Assembly (NCBI GenBank): GCA_015179025.1
Contig: WHUX01000294.1
Location: 1 to 53,864, forward strand
Origin: Terfezia claveryi
Lineage: Eukaryota; Ascomycota; Pezizomycetes; Pezizales; Pezizaceae
Direction of reading: 5' to 3'
Length of the DNA stretch: 53,864 nucleotides
Positions 43,185 through 53,864 of the stretch are shown in pieces. The position numbers and the translations under genes are program-made. Every line of letters starts with the position of its first letter. Position 1 is the stretch's first letter. The notes beneath the pieces were generated by a model. That model had not been told where the DNA came from. It saw nothing but the letters and a program-made list of their open reading frames with translations, and did not search any database.

Positions 43185-43933
43185 GTTTCCAAATTACATG
43201 GAAAATCCCCCGTGACCCTCCGCACTTTTTGAATCAAAATATCTTTTGGGATTCCAAACTCACTTCTAGGGAGAATATCAACCTGACATATATCTATCGA
43301 TACATGTGGTGATGGTATTATATATACACTACGTTCCAGTACCCCACCTGAAAGACCTTGTGAACTTTGCGCACTCAACCCATTCGTCCTTACGGATCCC
43401 AATTCAACTGCCGCCCACCAACGCAATATATCTACGGCAGTTCACTCCACGAGTGCCAACCAGACTAGATCTCACCGCCGCTGCAATGTGTGGCGCAAAT
43501 CCCTGCCTCCGTTAAGTTCCCGTTGAATGAATGCGGCTGAAAAATAAGCCCCACGTACCACGTGATGGAACCCACATACCCCACCACGCAAAAGGAATTT
43601 AGGGACCCACTTGACGTCTAAGGATCTACACACAAGGCGGCGCTGGGTGGATCTGGATCGACGACAGGTTTTGATTGCTTAAGGCTGACGACTAAGACCT
43701 AGAGGACCCACTTTTTGTTTTTACGGTAGGCAAGGCTGAGACCTTTGAAGTAGCTTGTCTTGACGACAGACGATACGTGACCGTTGCAAAAAAGCCGGTA
43801 CGGGAACACTGAAACTTCACTAGACGCGAGACGCGAGACGACCTCACCTCACTTCTTCCTTCACCATTTAATCCCTCCAGTGCAAGTAACTAACGTCAAT
43901 AACCTGTCACCTCGCAACTTTCTCCGCTCCACC

Positions 43934-44675
43934 ATGTCACTCCCACCACTCACCCCCACCGAACACCTCTACCTCACCGAACTCCTCCCCATAACCATCA
44001 TCCCCCGCGTCCACCTGCCGTCCCTACCCCTCATCTCTGGACCCCTCCCCCTTCTGCACCCCCCTCACCGGGCTACCGTCCCGCTCTGGCTCGCCCTCCT
44101 CCTAAAAAGGCAGAAGAAAGCAAATATTGTCCCCCCGGCATGGCTGAATGTGGATAATCTAGAGAGGTTAATAAAGTGGGAGCAGGAGCACCCAGAGAGG
44201 TTCACTGAGGAGTTACCGTGGGAGTGGGTAGAGCTCGGAGAGGTCTTGGTTGAAGGTGCCGAGGACGATATAGTTGGGTATGCTGGGGGAGGAGGTGGTG
44301 TAGGAGGAGGTGGGGATGAGGGGGATATTAGGGTTTTGCTAAGGACGCTGAGGGAGGTAAGGTGGAGCAAGGTTAGGGAGGGGTTGAGGGAATTGGATTC
44401 AACGTGAGTATCTTGTTTACATGACCTGGGTCACTCGATGTCGATGTTAATTTGTAGTTGGGTTCAGGTACTTGAAAATGAATGGCCTGGGGCATCTTGA
44501 AATTTCAGAGTTACGACCTTTTGCAAAAGCGGTGGTGGATAATTTAAGACATATAACCTCTTCGAAGGAGGAGGCGAGATTGCGAGAAGAAAGGGACGAG
44601 GAGGAGGAGGGCCGACGAGCAGGCAGGAGAGGGAGAGGGCGGGGTGAAGATGATGATGACGATGACGACTTTTAA
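43934..44675 (+). CDS. PSF2: GINS complex subunit Psf2
   Basis: Subunit of GINS (Sld5-Psf1-Psf2-Psf3), which joins Mcm2-7 and Cdc45 to form the replicative helicase in the nucleus. Two exons, 43934..44403 and 44468..44675, give 225 residues; the 64-base intron (GTGAGT ... TTCAG) splits a Thr codon. The start at 43934 (MSLPPLTPTEHLYLTELLPI) fits, followed by the family blocks ITIIPRVHLPSLPLISGPL, VPLWLALLLKRQKKANIVPP and WLNVDNLERLIKWEQ. After a Gly-rich insert come VLLRTLREVRWSKVREGLRE and, across the intron, TYLKMNGLGHLEISELRPF. The C-terminus is an Arg/Glu-rich tail ending in seven Asp and Phe. The Gly-rich loop and the acidic tail are extras relative to yeast Psf2. Confidence 0.94.
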
Positions 44676-46330
44676 ACTTTAGTAAGGTGATGGGATCGGG
44701 AGTGCGAGGTGTAAAGTGAATAGGGGGGGTAGATTGATTCACTCCATGGCAAAGTGAAGAATGGGGTTACCCATCCATTGACTCTCAAGAGTTTCACGGG
44801 ATCTATGTCCGAATTCCGGAATGAAACACGACAAAACTTGTGTAATTGTCACCAGAAAAGGGGCATACGGTACTCGGCTTCGTGATTTCAAAACTCCGAC
44901 TACCAACAGGCTGTCCCAACGGCTCCGAATCTTCCGAAATAAAAAAATGTGGGTAGTCCGGTGAAGGAGGACGCGTATTTGTGGGTTTACACGATTGGTA
45001 GAGATAGACCCCCTTGTCCTCCACTCAAAAAAACAAGTATTTTGGCAGGGAATCGGCCTTGCGGGACACGTAAAAAGCCGGGTTTCTCGTAGACCTTGAG
45101 ATTTTGATTTTGGCTAGGGGGCTTCGGCAAATGCGACAAGGGCATTGTTTTACATCAGCAAACGCAGAATGTTATTTTCGAAGGAAGGGGCCAGAAGAAG
45201 CAGATTCTAGATATATGAATGATCCTATGTATAATGCACCCCCTTGCACAACCCAAGCCAGCGTAATGTATACAGGTAAGCTTGCCAGTAAGCATTATCT
45301 CGTCAAACTAAAAATCTAGCCGACGTCCTCCCAAAGTAGGGTACATACGCCATATCTCAAGTCCTCGCAAAAGCCTTGTTGAATAGATATCCTGTACCTA
45401 TGTATATCCCCTCCGAAAACGGGTGTTCTTTGTTGCCTGAGGCAGAGGGTTCGTTATTAGAGAGTCACGTGGTGCCACTTTCCTGAGATGACACATTCAC
45501 ATTCAAGAACACCCATAAATCAATATTAGTTCGCGTACGTAACTGTCTGAGACCTAAGGCGAACCAGAAAAGTCCCCCTCGAAAACCCCCTCCCCCCCAA
45601 AAAAAAAAAAAAAAAAAAAAAAAAATCTCAGGCTATGTATGTAGGTAGTTAGAAGCAAACTGGTACACTGGGTATTGCTCGGCTATATGTTAGGGAGGTG
45701 GCGACAGGGAACCAGGTTCTGCGCGGGGAGGGGGGATTGCAGCGCAAAAAAATAAAAATAAAAATAAAAGAAAGTAATAATCCAACTTTAGTATCTTTAA
45801 GGAAAAGAGAAAGGAGGGCGAGATACTCAAAGAATAGGAGTAATTTTGCGATGGAATGATAATTGAGGCCAGGACAGTGGTAGGTCAGGAACTATATATC
45901 GCAATGTTAGTTTTTTAATCGCTGATGAAAGTACTACTGTAAGGGGCTCAATTAACACTGGTTGAAAGCTCTTATCACGTAATGAGAATCTCAACCTACG
46001 GAGATCTACAATTCAGGCTGAATCAATGAATGTAGCCACACCTTGATGGAGGGTATCGGGACGAAAAAACTAGGGTAAAAAACAAAAGTGAGAGGTATAT
46101 TCACATGTGGACTCTCCATCATGATACATATCATACATCTATGTACCTAGAGTGATGCTAGTACCATGCATCCCGTGCATATGCATGTAGCTTTGCGACG
46201 AATCCTAACCATAGAGAGTTAGAAGATCATTAGAACGGTATCAAAGCTCAGAGAGTGAAGTGTTAGCGTACTAAGTAGCGGCTCGAGACTGCCTGTTTCC
46301 ACTTCCAGAAATATCTATCTCTCGGTTGGC

Positions 46331-46390
46331 ACCTCTACGAGGGGCTTGTGCCAACCAGACTACGGTTGGCACAAACCCCTCGCAAGAGGT
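46331..46390. repeat. Long hairpin, 26-base arms
   Basis: Left arm ACCTCTACGAGGGGCTTGTG plus CCAACC (46331..46356) pairs with the right arm starting GGTTGGCACAAACCCCTCGC (46364..46390) with few mismatches; the 7-base loop is AGACTAC. The core GTGCCAACCAGACTA is the terminal word of the MITE-like element at 42278..42479, so the hairpin looks like two such ends joined head to head. Confidence 0.7.
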
Positions 46391-46873
46391 CTCTCTCCGA
46401 TGGGAAAGCATACACGAATGGAATGGAGCCAACACTTGCTTGTCTTTTCTCTGGGATGAAGCTAGTTGTTACAATTAAGAACTGTACATGTATGAGGTTC
46501 ATGGGAGAGGCCTCCTTACTCTCATCATTGTGATACAAGCACATGCCAGGTATGGCAATTTTCTGTGTGAAGAGTGACAGAGTTTACCAAAGGATTTCAT
46601 CTACTTGCTCATAATTCGTCTTGTCGAGATATCTCCCAAAACAAGCGGCAATGAGTCCCATTGGAGCATCGGTTTATACAGTATATTGTGGAATAGGTAT
46701 GTATTGATGTACCAAGGTCCTGGCATGTAAGTATTCTGGGAAATTATTGGTTAGCATGAAGCTTTCATAACCCCTCACAAAGCATTGTCGATCTCATCAT
46801 GCTGGCTACAGTTTTGTATTCGGCCTTCTGCGATTGGGTAGGCGGAATTGAGGAGGTTGCCGACCATATCCTT

Positions 46874-47180
46874 CGCCCCATATTCTCTTATAAGTGTTGG
46901 TCACGAGGTGAAAGGCTTATAGCACGATACGATGCAGAATGCGAGATATTATAGGTACATGTGTCAATCCACACATGACGACAGCATCAGGTTACTGTGT
47001 TTCTCGTGTCCAACTCTCGCCCAGAAATGCCCCTTGCACGGTAGTGCAGGTGTGCCATGAGGTGTGCCATGAGGTACAACAATCATTCCATCACGTTTTT
47101 AGGCGACCCTATGCATCAAACCATCAAAAGCCCCTGAAGGAAGGCTTCTAGAACAACGCTGACTATCCGCGTCTGTCCAA
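46874..47180 (+). repeat. Dispersed repeat, copy B
   Basis: Second copy of the repeat at 42719..43003, in direct orientation about 4.2 kb away. It differs by point changes and small insertions, including a local tandem duplication of GTGCCATGAG at about 47051..47072. It is non-coding. Confidence 0.85.
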
Positions 47181-50100
47181 CGGATGTGCGCGCCTGCTTA
47201 ACGTACCCTTCCGTATTCTTGAAATAGCTTCTGGGTCTTGGGATGTCAATGGTAGATGCGCATGCATCGTGTTGTATTGTTGCCTGCATTGTTTCAAGTT
47301 CATGCTCTGACGCCGGGGATCGCTGCATGTAGCGAGCCGAGTTCCGTCTTCTAGAAGGCCATTATTGTTCCGAGGAACGTATGACGAATGAAATAGGATG
47401 TTGATGAAACTTCATGTACGCACAGTATGTGACCTGATTCTACCAGATTTGCTGTGCACTATGCTAAATACAACTGGGTTTAGCTCACATCAATATCGGG
47501 TATTGACCTAAAAAGCATCTTTTGACTTTTCAGGCCCTTTAATTCAAACAGGCACACGCCTCTCAAGAACGTGTGCAGTTCGGACATGTTGCCCAATGCA
47601 TACTTGCAGTAGCCCTTCCAATGTATTCCCTCCCAGTTTGCTCTTTGCACGAATTACGGTACTTTCTGATGTTGGCTTCCATTAATTATTCCCATCTCAT
47701 GCCACAAAACTTTATTTTTTTAATACTTGATCAATTCTCCAGGTTCGAGCCTCTCATTGTAGGAAGCCGTCATGATTTCTGTCGAGGAGATCAGATACAC
47801 CACCGGTGGGGGACCACGTTGACAAAGCTGCTGGCCTGAGATTATCTGGATATTCGCCTGGACACTGCGTATCGGGTCAGTGAGCCCCCAGAAACGAACC
47901 AAACATGTTGACAACGCTAACCAACCATACGATGCAAAATATCCCATCCTATTAGGTATATCTCTTCACCTGAGATGGAGGTGGTTCATGAATGACCGAG
48001 TTCTGCGCATGGGTTTGCATCTTGGGTATTGCTGGATGTCTTGATATTATTAGCTAAACTCATTGAACTAGTGCCAGTCGGTTTGCAATGCGAAGACCCA
48101 TGAAATAAAAATGTAATAATCGACCTAGAACCTCTCTGCTGCAATAACCAGGGATAATGATTCGTCCGGGCCCGAATTCACATGTTGCACTTCGTGCACT
48201 GAGCTTTTTGAAGCTAACCACACAAGATGTAGTCGTCCTTGCTTGAGAACAAAAAGGGACCTCTACCTACTCTATTTTGAATGATAACGGTGATAGTGTG
48301 ATTTGGCTTGGTGTAGGTTTGGAAGGAAAGCCCCTTTCTGCTGCAATAACACTATTTGTATATTTTCGTCTGAAGTTAATCCTCAGGAGCTGAGAACTGA
48401 TTGGTGGGTTATTCAAGTCTGATGGGAACGTAGGTATGTTACAATTTCCTAACCATCAGTTTCACGCCAGCTGTTTGGTACTAATGATTCCTGTCGATAC
48501 CTATGACGAAGGCCTGCGCTTTTGAAATTGATATTCCATTCCAGTGATGAATTTTAGGAAGAAAATTCAAAATAAGTCGGCTGCAGCAGCAGCTATATCG
48601 CGCCTTGTGGCTTCTTGACATCCAGATCGTTGACCTTACCGGTTGAAGGCAAAGTACCACTAACAGCTAGGTAGGATGAACAATCCCCGATCATGGGGTG
48701 TTGCCAAATTCCAACCAAACCTCCGAGATTCGGGGTAGAGAAACAGGACAAGGGGTTCAGGAAACCCTGTCATGCATGCAAAACCTAACCATCCCCGTCA
48801 CCTCGCCAATGGTTTATGAGAGAAATTTCGAGAAAACGGGTACCAATGCTTGGATTCTGGAATGCGCCCAAAGCATGCTAGTTCAGATTGTCAGCTTGAC
48901 GGGGGTGATGATAGTTGGGTTTGATGGTGGTTGGGGTGATGCAGGTGTCCGCCCCGACATGATGTCCGACCTCCTGGATCCTTGGGGCCTCTTGTCAAGA
49001 GCCAGAGGCGAGTAGCCATCAGGCATGAAGCACGTAATTGTTTCCATTGCCGATTCAACGCCATGATCCGCAAGGAGGAATAAAATGCTTTGATCTTGCA
49101 CATCTAGCCCACGTAACCTGTGTTTCCAGTGGGTAGATCGATCCGAAGATCAATCAACAGACGCAACGGGAACGCGTGGTAGGAGCAAGATTGGGACCTA
49201 ACGTCATGTATGTGCTAGTGATGTCGGTTTAGAGATGGCGTAACGTGGAGGATATGTGTGCGTGAGATGAATAGCACAGTGGGTGACCATAGGCATGTCT
49301 TGATGAACACCGACTGGACATCGCAGCAGAAGCCAACCAGGGCGTGCTCTTGTGCCTGGAGATGTCTCGCCCCCGGTACCCAAAGGACGTAATACCTACT
49401 AGTAAGTGGTTGCAAGCCCGAATAGCCATCAGGCACGAATATGGAATAAGGAGAATCCTCAAACGGTGTAGATCTGGGGAGCAGAGGCAGCTCACGAGGA
49501 ACCACGAACACCCCTACCCAATGTATCGCATTACCCACTCGCTCAATCGACTACCCTTGCCCCCCACCCCCGCCCCCCTTCTCCCCTCCCACCCCCCCTT
49601 CTCCCCTCCCACCCAAAATATCGTGAATATCATCGCCATCACCGCATCGCACTTGTACATGTTCGTCTCGTCCCTTCCCCGGAGTCATCTTCATCTTGAA
49701 CCCCTACAACACTTGAATACAACTCCCGATTCTCCCTGATACAAAGTATGTTCATTGTCCATATATTGATCCTACTGCGTGGTGCATAGAGAGTGCTTCA
49801 TACCCTATACCTAAGCTGCTAGCCCACCTGCCCTCTCCCACACCAACTCTGCCCTCAAAAAACGCATCGCCAACTCTCTGCATCACTAGTGAACCCCTCC
49901 ACCCCCCTGGAGTGCTGTGAGGCCTGCAGGCATTTTTACAGTCTGGTTGCATCTTTAATAATTGCTGCTGCTGTACAAAAGAGAGTCTAAAGCTAAGCCG
50001 GTGAAACGAATGACCGTGAAGTTGCTGTGATATAGTTAATACCACCGACCCAGGGCTTTGGTTCCCTCCCCCCCCCCCCATCTTTAGCTTGACGCATTTC

Positions 50101-51345
50101 CTATCAACTGCATACCTCCGTTTCTCGACTGTCCTTCACTTCCCTTTCACTCACTGCGGTCTTGCTTGGTCTTAATCCTAATATCACATACTTCTCACCG
50201 TCCATTACAGCTCTCCTGCCCAGCCAGCACACGGAATTCTGCAGAAACAGCATCATCCTGCGCCTGGATACTCGAGGTCTATTGGTAGACGAAGACTTTG
50301 GAGACAAGCCCAGCTCATTGGCTCTGGGTGGAAGCTTTTGTGAGGACATACAGCTTCCGTGGGGTGTGAAAGCAAAGATAGCCACATAAAAGGCATCTCG
50401 AACAGCAGCCCAAGCTTCCGTTGCACGACACGAGCCCCAGATTGCTCCCAAGGCTGTCTCGCGGTGCAGTTAAGGAATCTCGGGTACGGTGAAGAGCAGA
50501 GAAGGGACTCTTTTTTAAAAATAGCAGTATTGTCCCCCGGAAGGAAGAGCCAGGTGAAGTCCCGGCATTCCTCCTGCATCGATCGACGGACAGCTGCTGA
50601 GAGAAGACTGGCGAGCATCCGTCGTGAATAAGAAGTCAAATTTGGCGAAGAGGCCAAAAAAACAGCGCCAGGAGAAACTTCACGACACCATTTCCCGCAG
50701 TGCTTGCAAGCTACCTCCCCAGTAGTCTGGCTTGCCTCCCCAGCCCTGTTGGCTCCCAAACCCGTAGGAAAGGGCAGGAGGCAAGTTTACGAGAGTTGGA
50801 GGAGGGTCACTTCTCGAGACAAGTTCACTGCATCCTCAAAAGCTTAAGAAGGCCATAATTCCCCTGTCGACTGAAGCCAACAGCAAAAAGCTTTTCGATC
50901 GACTGTCTCAATACAAATATCTCCTGCCGTTATGATTACCGGCTTGGACCTACACTAAGGACATACTTAAATAAACACTTTCAACCTTAAGCGGGAAAGG
51001 GCACCTCTATTTCCCACAAGGGTCAGTTTGTCGGAGTATTAGCGACTGCTTTTCAACTTCTTCATCTACCGGGAATACCTCATTCAATTCGGTATAGGCA
51101 TAAGGTACTGGCACAATCCCACTCAGGTTTTTTTGAGGGTTTCTCTCCATCATCGTCAATCATACGCTAGTGATTAGCGAAGAGATACGACAGGAAGCTA
51201 CTCGTTTTTAAGTTCAGGGACTCGATTCTTATTCTTTCATCACAACTAGAGAGAACATCACGCCTCAGTCATAGCAGTGGAGACGTTATTAAAGGTGCAG
51301 GGGACGGGGAAATTTCAATGTTGGTGCTCTTGACGACCTCTCAAA

Positions 51346-53864
51346 ATGATTGATACTAATATTTCCAAGTTCTCTGCGCTGAATCCACCTGGGTTGGCTT
51401 CAGTAGCCAGAGACATGAACGGCCATTTACTGCCATTCTCGAACGAGGGACAGGGCTACCATGGACAGCCTCAGCAAGGCATGGACTTACTCCAGTCAGC
51501 ACTCCTCACGGTGCCATCCTACGCGGATCAGACATTAGCAAACTCTCCACATGGGATGGTAATGTCTGCCCACGACGGGAGCTCTACAGAAGCATTAATC
51601 ACGACATCAACGCATCCACATCACCCCTTGTATAATACGCACATGCCAACGGGGCATTCTTTACAAATGTTCCCTCCTCAGCCTCTACAACTGTCAGCGA
51701 GCTCGCTCCAACAATCTTCCCCCACTACCCCTCAAGCGCCCCACCATGGCTATCTACACCACCCTGCATTGTCTTCCTCACCTTCACAGGCACTTTTGTC
51801 CACCCCGAGACAGCCACCGGTACCTCTCCGGCCAATGCCGAGTTCTTCTCCCGGAAATCTGGAGTTGGTACACTCACAATCCCATTCGCAGAGTAATTCT
51901 CCTGAACAATCACCATCAGGTTCGCGCTCTGACCGGCAAGGTCGTTTGGGTTCCCATGGAGGCGTCGGTCGGAGGATAATACTAGCTTCTGGGAGCGCTA
52001 CGAGCGGAGGGGTCTCAGTCTCTAATGGTGTGACAAACACGGGGGCTGCTGGACAGTGTCATGCCACTAAAGACTCCAGTGGTAAATTTCCCTGCCTACA
52101 TTGTCAAAAGACGTACCTTCATTTGAAACATCTGAAGCGTCATTTACTGCGTCATACGGGCGATCGGCCTTATCAATGTGTTCTCTGCAAAGACACCTTC
52201 TCAAGGTCGGATATCTTGAAAAGGCATTTTCAGAAATGCTGCATTCGACGAGGCAATCCTGGGAATCTGACCCATCTTGCACATGCACATGACCATCAGC
52301 GAAAGAAAGCGAAAAATATGCGAGAAGGAAGCATAACGCATGTTGAGTCACCGGAAACCGCCTCTGAACCTTATTCTCCCGGAGATACTTTGATTGGGGA
52401 TAGTTCAATTCTTGTTGCGCGTGGGAGTGGAAATCTGAAGCGGTCAACTCGGGTGTGCAGCCAATGCGTGGGATTGAAGCTGCTCTGTGATGGAAATACC
52501 CCCTGTGCTAGGTGCAACCAGATTGGAACTGATTGCATCTACTTGGGCGATGACTTAAGGCGACAGTCTTCAGGCAAAGGTGAAAGCTCGTCATCCTCGT
52601 CAGGCTTCCTACAAGCTACTGACGATCCTTCAGGCATGGATACACGAGAAATCTTCAATTTTCCTCCACCGACCCACCCCCATGCACAACATTTACAGCT
52701 TCATTCACAGAGTATGCAAGCACAACAGCAGCCTTTAGGGGTCCGCGCATCACCTCCCTACACACCCGTCACGGAAAGTGCATACACTAGCATGGAGGAT
52801 ATGCAGGGTCTCAACGTTGTGAGCTTTGGAGATGAATACAGTTTCCACCATCAGGTTCGACTGCAACACAAAATCAATCCACCTCAGGAAGATGCACTGA
52901 AATTGAAGACACAATTGGAAGCTAATAGTTTGGCAATATCACAATCAGGTCAACCATTAATCTACTTTCCGACGAGCGCTGTGTCCCAATCGTCCTCCAA
53001 CCACACACAAGACTTAGACTGGACCTTTCCTGAGAACGATGGATATTATACCTCCTTGAACCAAAATATTGGACTGCACGCTCAACCTTCTAGTAGCGCA
53101 GGTCTCTACAACTACGAAAGCTCTCCTCTTACAGCCACACCTATTTCTCTGATGGAAGGAGGGATGGGAGATTGGAATGTTTCCATCCCACAAGTTGACC
53201 CTTTTCATGCTAAATGCGAACACCTTAAGAATGTTTTATTTTCAGATCTTTATAGTCGTTTGGGCACTCCTGAATCGCCGTGCAGTAGCCATTGTGAAGG
53301 TGGTCTGTCAGACGATTCAGATCTCAAGGAGTGGATAGTACCGTATCATATAGAGCATTTTTTGGAAAACTTCCATACTAATTTTCAGACGCATTTCCCA
53401 TCGCTCCACTTGCCAACTTTCCAGTTTTCTTCCGCTTTCGATGGACTTGCGCTTGCTATTATCTGCCATGGAGCAGTTTATTCCAATAGGGGAATAAGTG
53501 TGGAACAAGTCAGGCGTTTAATGGAAAGGAGTTTGACAATTATCGATCACAGCGAGCCGAAAGGATTTAATGGGGACTCGAGCGGGCGTGTTATTTCTAG
53601 TGACGAACTGCAAGCTAGATCTTTGTTCGCAGCACTAAGCGCCTGGCATGGGAGTGAACGACAACGAGAAAGGATCCGGAGAAATTATTCAAAATTGGTC
53701 AACATGGCTAAAAATTCGTGCTATTTCAAACCTCTCACTCCTCGAGAAGCAGGCCTACACGGTTGGAGTTACTATCATCAAACCGACAAATCGCTAAAAC
53801 TTGCTCCGGAGTGGAATTGGATGGCTTGGATCGAACAGGAGAAGCGGAATCGCATCATGTTTTG
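51346..53864 (+). CDS. Transcription factor with C2H2 and Zn(II)2Cys6 domains (partial)
   Basis: Open from ATG 51346 to the window end (839 codons, no stop, no intron needed); the 3' end is missing. Residues 1..240 are Gln/Pro/Ser/His-rich, activation-domain-like. Two C2H2 fingers follow: C250-x2-C253 with H266, H270, and C278-x2-C281 with H294 and a final Cys298/299 instead of His (RSDILKRHFQKCC). A complete fungal binuclear cluster, C371-x2-C374-x6-C381-x5-C387-x2-C390-x6-C397, comes next, then a Gln/Ser-rich linker. From about residue 660 a fungal transcription-factor homology domain begins (YHIEHFLENFHTNFQTHFPS, LALAIICHGAVYS). Proteins combining both finger types are a small fungal family; the target genes are unknown. 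Confidence 0.93.
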   Translation, partial: MIDTNISKFSALNPPGLASVARDMNGHLLPFSNEGQGYHGQPQQGMDLLQSALLTVPSYADQTLANSPHGMVMSAHDGSSTEALITTSTHPHHPLYNTHMPTGHSLQMFPPQPLQLSASSLQQSSPTTPQAPHHGYLHHPALSSSPSQALLSTPRQPPVPLRPMPSSSPGNLELVHSQSHSQSNSPEQSPSGSRSDRQGRLGSHGGVGRRIILASGSATSGGVSVSNGVTNTGAAGQCHATKDSSGKFPCLHCQKTYLHLKHLKRHLLRHTGDRPYQCVLCKDTFSRSDILKRHFQKCCIRRGNPGNLTHLAHAHDHQRKKAKNMREGSITHVESPETASEPYSPGDTLIGDSSILVARGSGNLKRSTRVCSQCVGLKLLCDGNTPCARCNQIGTDCIYLGDDLRRQSSGKGESSSSSSGFLQATDDPSGMDTREIFNFPPPTHPHAQHLQLHSQSMQAQQQPLGVRASPPYTPVTESAYTSMEDMQGLNVVSFGDEYSFHHQVRLQHKINPPQEDALKLKTQLEANSLAISQSGQPLIYFPTSAVSQSSSNHTQDLDWTFPENDGYYTSLNQNIGLHAQPSSSAGLYNYESSPLTATPISLMEGGMGDWNVSIPQVDPFHAKCEHLKNVLFSDLYSRLGTPESPCSSHCEGGLSDDSDLKEWIVPYHIEHFLENFHTNFQTHFPSLHLPTFQFSSAFDGLALAIICHGAVYSNRGISVEQVRRLMERSLTIIDHSEPKGFNGDSSGRVISSDELQARSLFAALSAWHGSERQRERIRRNYSKLVNMAKNSCYFKPLTPREAGLHGWSYYHQTDKSLKLAPEWNWMAWIEQEKRNRIMF

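Larger units (their letters stand above)
44676..51345. other. Gene-poor stretch of ~6.7 kb with 5' region of the TF gene
   Basis: No gene is supported between PSF2 and the transcription-factor start. Contents: C7A28-type homopolymer tract at 45590..45627, a strong hairpin at 46331..46390, repeat copy B at 46874..47180, C-rich CCCCCTTCTCCCCTCCCACC repeats at about 49570..49612, and a C-run at 50070..50079. Short frames such as 48698..49015, 49344..49739 and 50253..50759 have no family motifs. The last several hundred bases are presumably promoter and leader of the downstream gene. Confidence 0.55.

Noticed and set aside
45590..45627. Long A-run as the poly(A) tail of a LINE or processed pseudogene
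   Set aside because: No reverse-transcriptase or gene-like sequence precedes it and no target duplication was seen; it is treated as a homopolymer tract.
50253..50759. 168-codon minus-strand frame upstream of the transcription factor
   Set aside because: It contains isolated Cys/His residues but no ordered motif, and overlaps other equally open frames; probably leader DNA.

Overview
The window looks like nuclear DNA of a filamentous ascomycete (Pezizomycotina; a repeat-rich Pezizomycetes-type genome would fit, but the species cannot be named from this). Protein genes carry short introns of about 59 to 90 bases with GTAAG/GTGAG-like donors, CTAAC/CTGAC-like branch sites and YAG acceptors. Housekeeping genes are of fungal type, and a protein with both C2H2 and Zn(II)2Cys6 DNA-binding domains is typical of fungi.

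The left 16 kb is a transposon graveyard. Positions 1 to about 7425 form one palindromic structure: a decayed Mutator-like (MULE) transposase gene on the minus strand sits between two long arrays of the same degenerate repeat in opposite orientation. A 704-base solo LTR with a 5-base target duplication is inserted in the right array. Minisatellites, a very AT-rich island and a pogo/Fot1 DNA transposon (9102..11383; both inverted ends and the TA duplication intact, transposase ruined by stops) follow. The pogo copy lies inside an older relic that keeps a CXC cysteine motif. Next come a probably broken HNH-domain gene (12060..13690) and a LINE reverse-transcriptase scrap (15011..15121). Stop codons in both transposase relics are all explicable as C-to-T (or G-to-A) changes.

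From about 17 kb to 36 kb the window is gene dense: an unrecognised 1,707-residue four-exon gene (minus, 23153 to 17619), N-acetylglutamate synthase (ARG2, minus), RRN11 (plus, divergent from ARG2), methylenetetrahydrofolate reductase of MET13 type (five exons, fully resolved), CDC73 of the Paf1 complex (two exons) and mitochondrial class 2 dihydroorotate dehydrogenase. These do not form a pathway cluster; they are a typical mix of fungal housekeeping genes (arginine, folate/methionine, pyrimidine synthesis, Pol I and Pol II transcription).

A gene-poor stretch of nearly 7 kb (36161..43097) with homopolymers, a MITE-like element and one copy of a ~290-base repeat leads to a tRNA-Gly(CCC) gene and the replication gene PSF2 (two exons). 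A second copy of the repeat and a strong hairpin follow in another ~6.7 kb gene-poor stretch. The window ends inside a large transcription-factor gene (51346 to beyond 53864).
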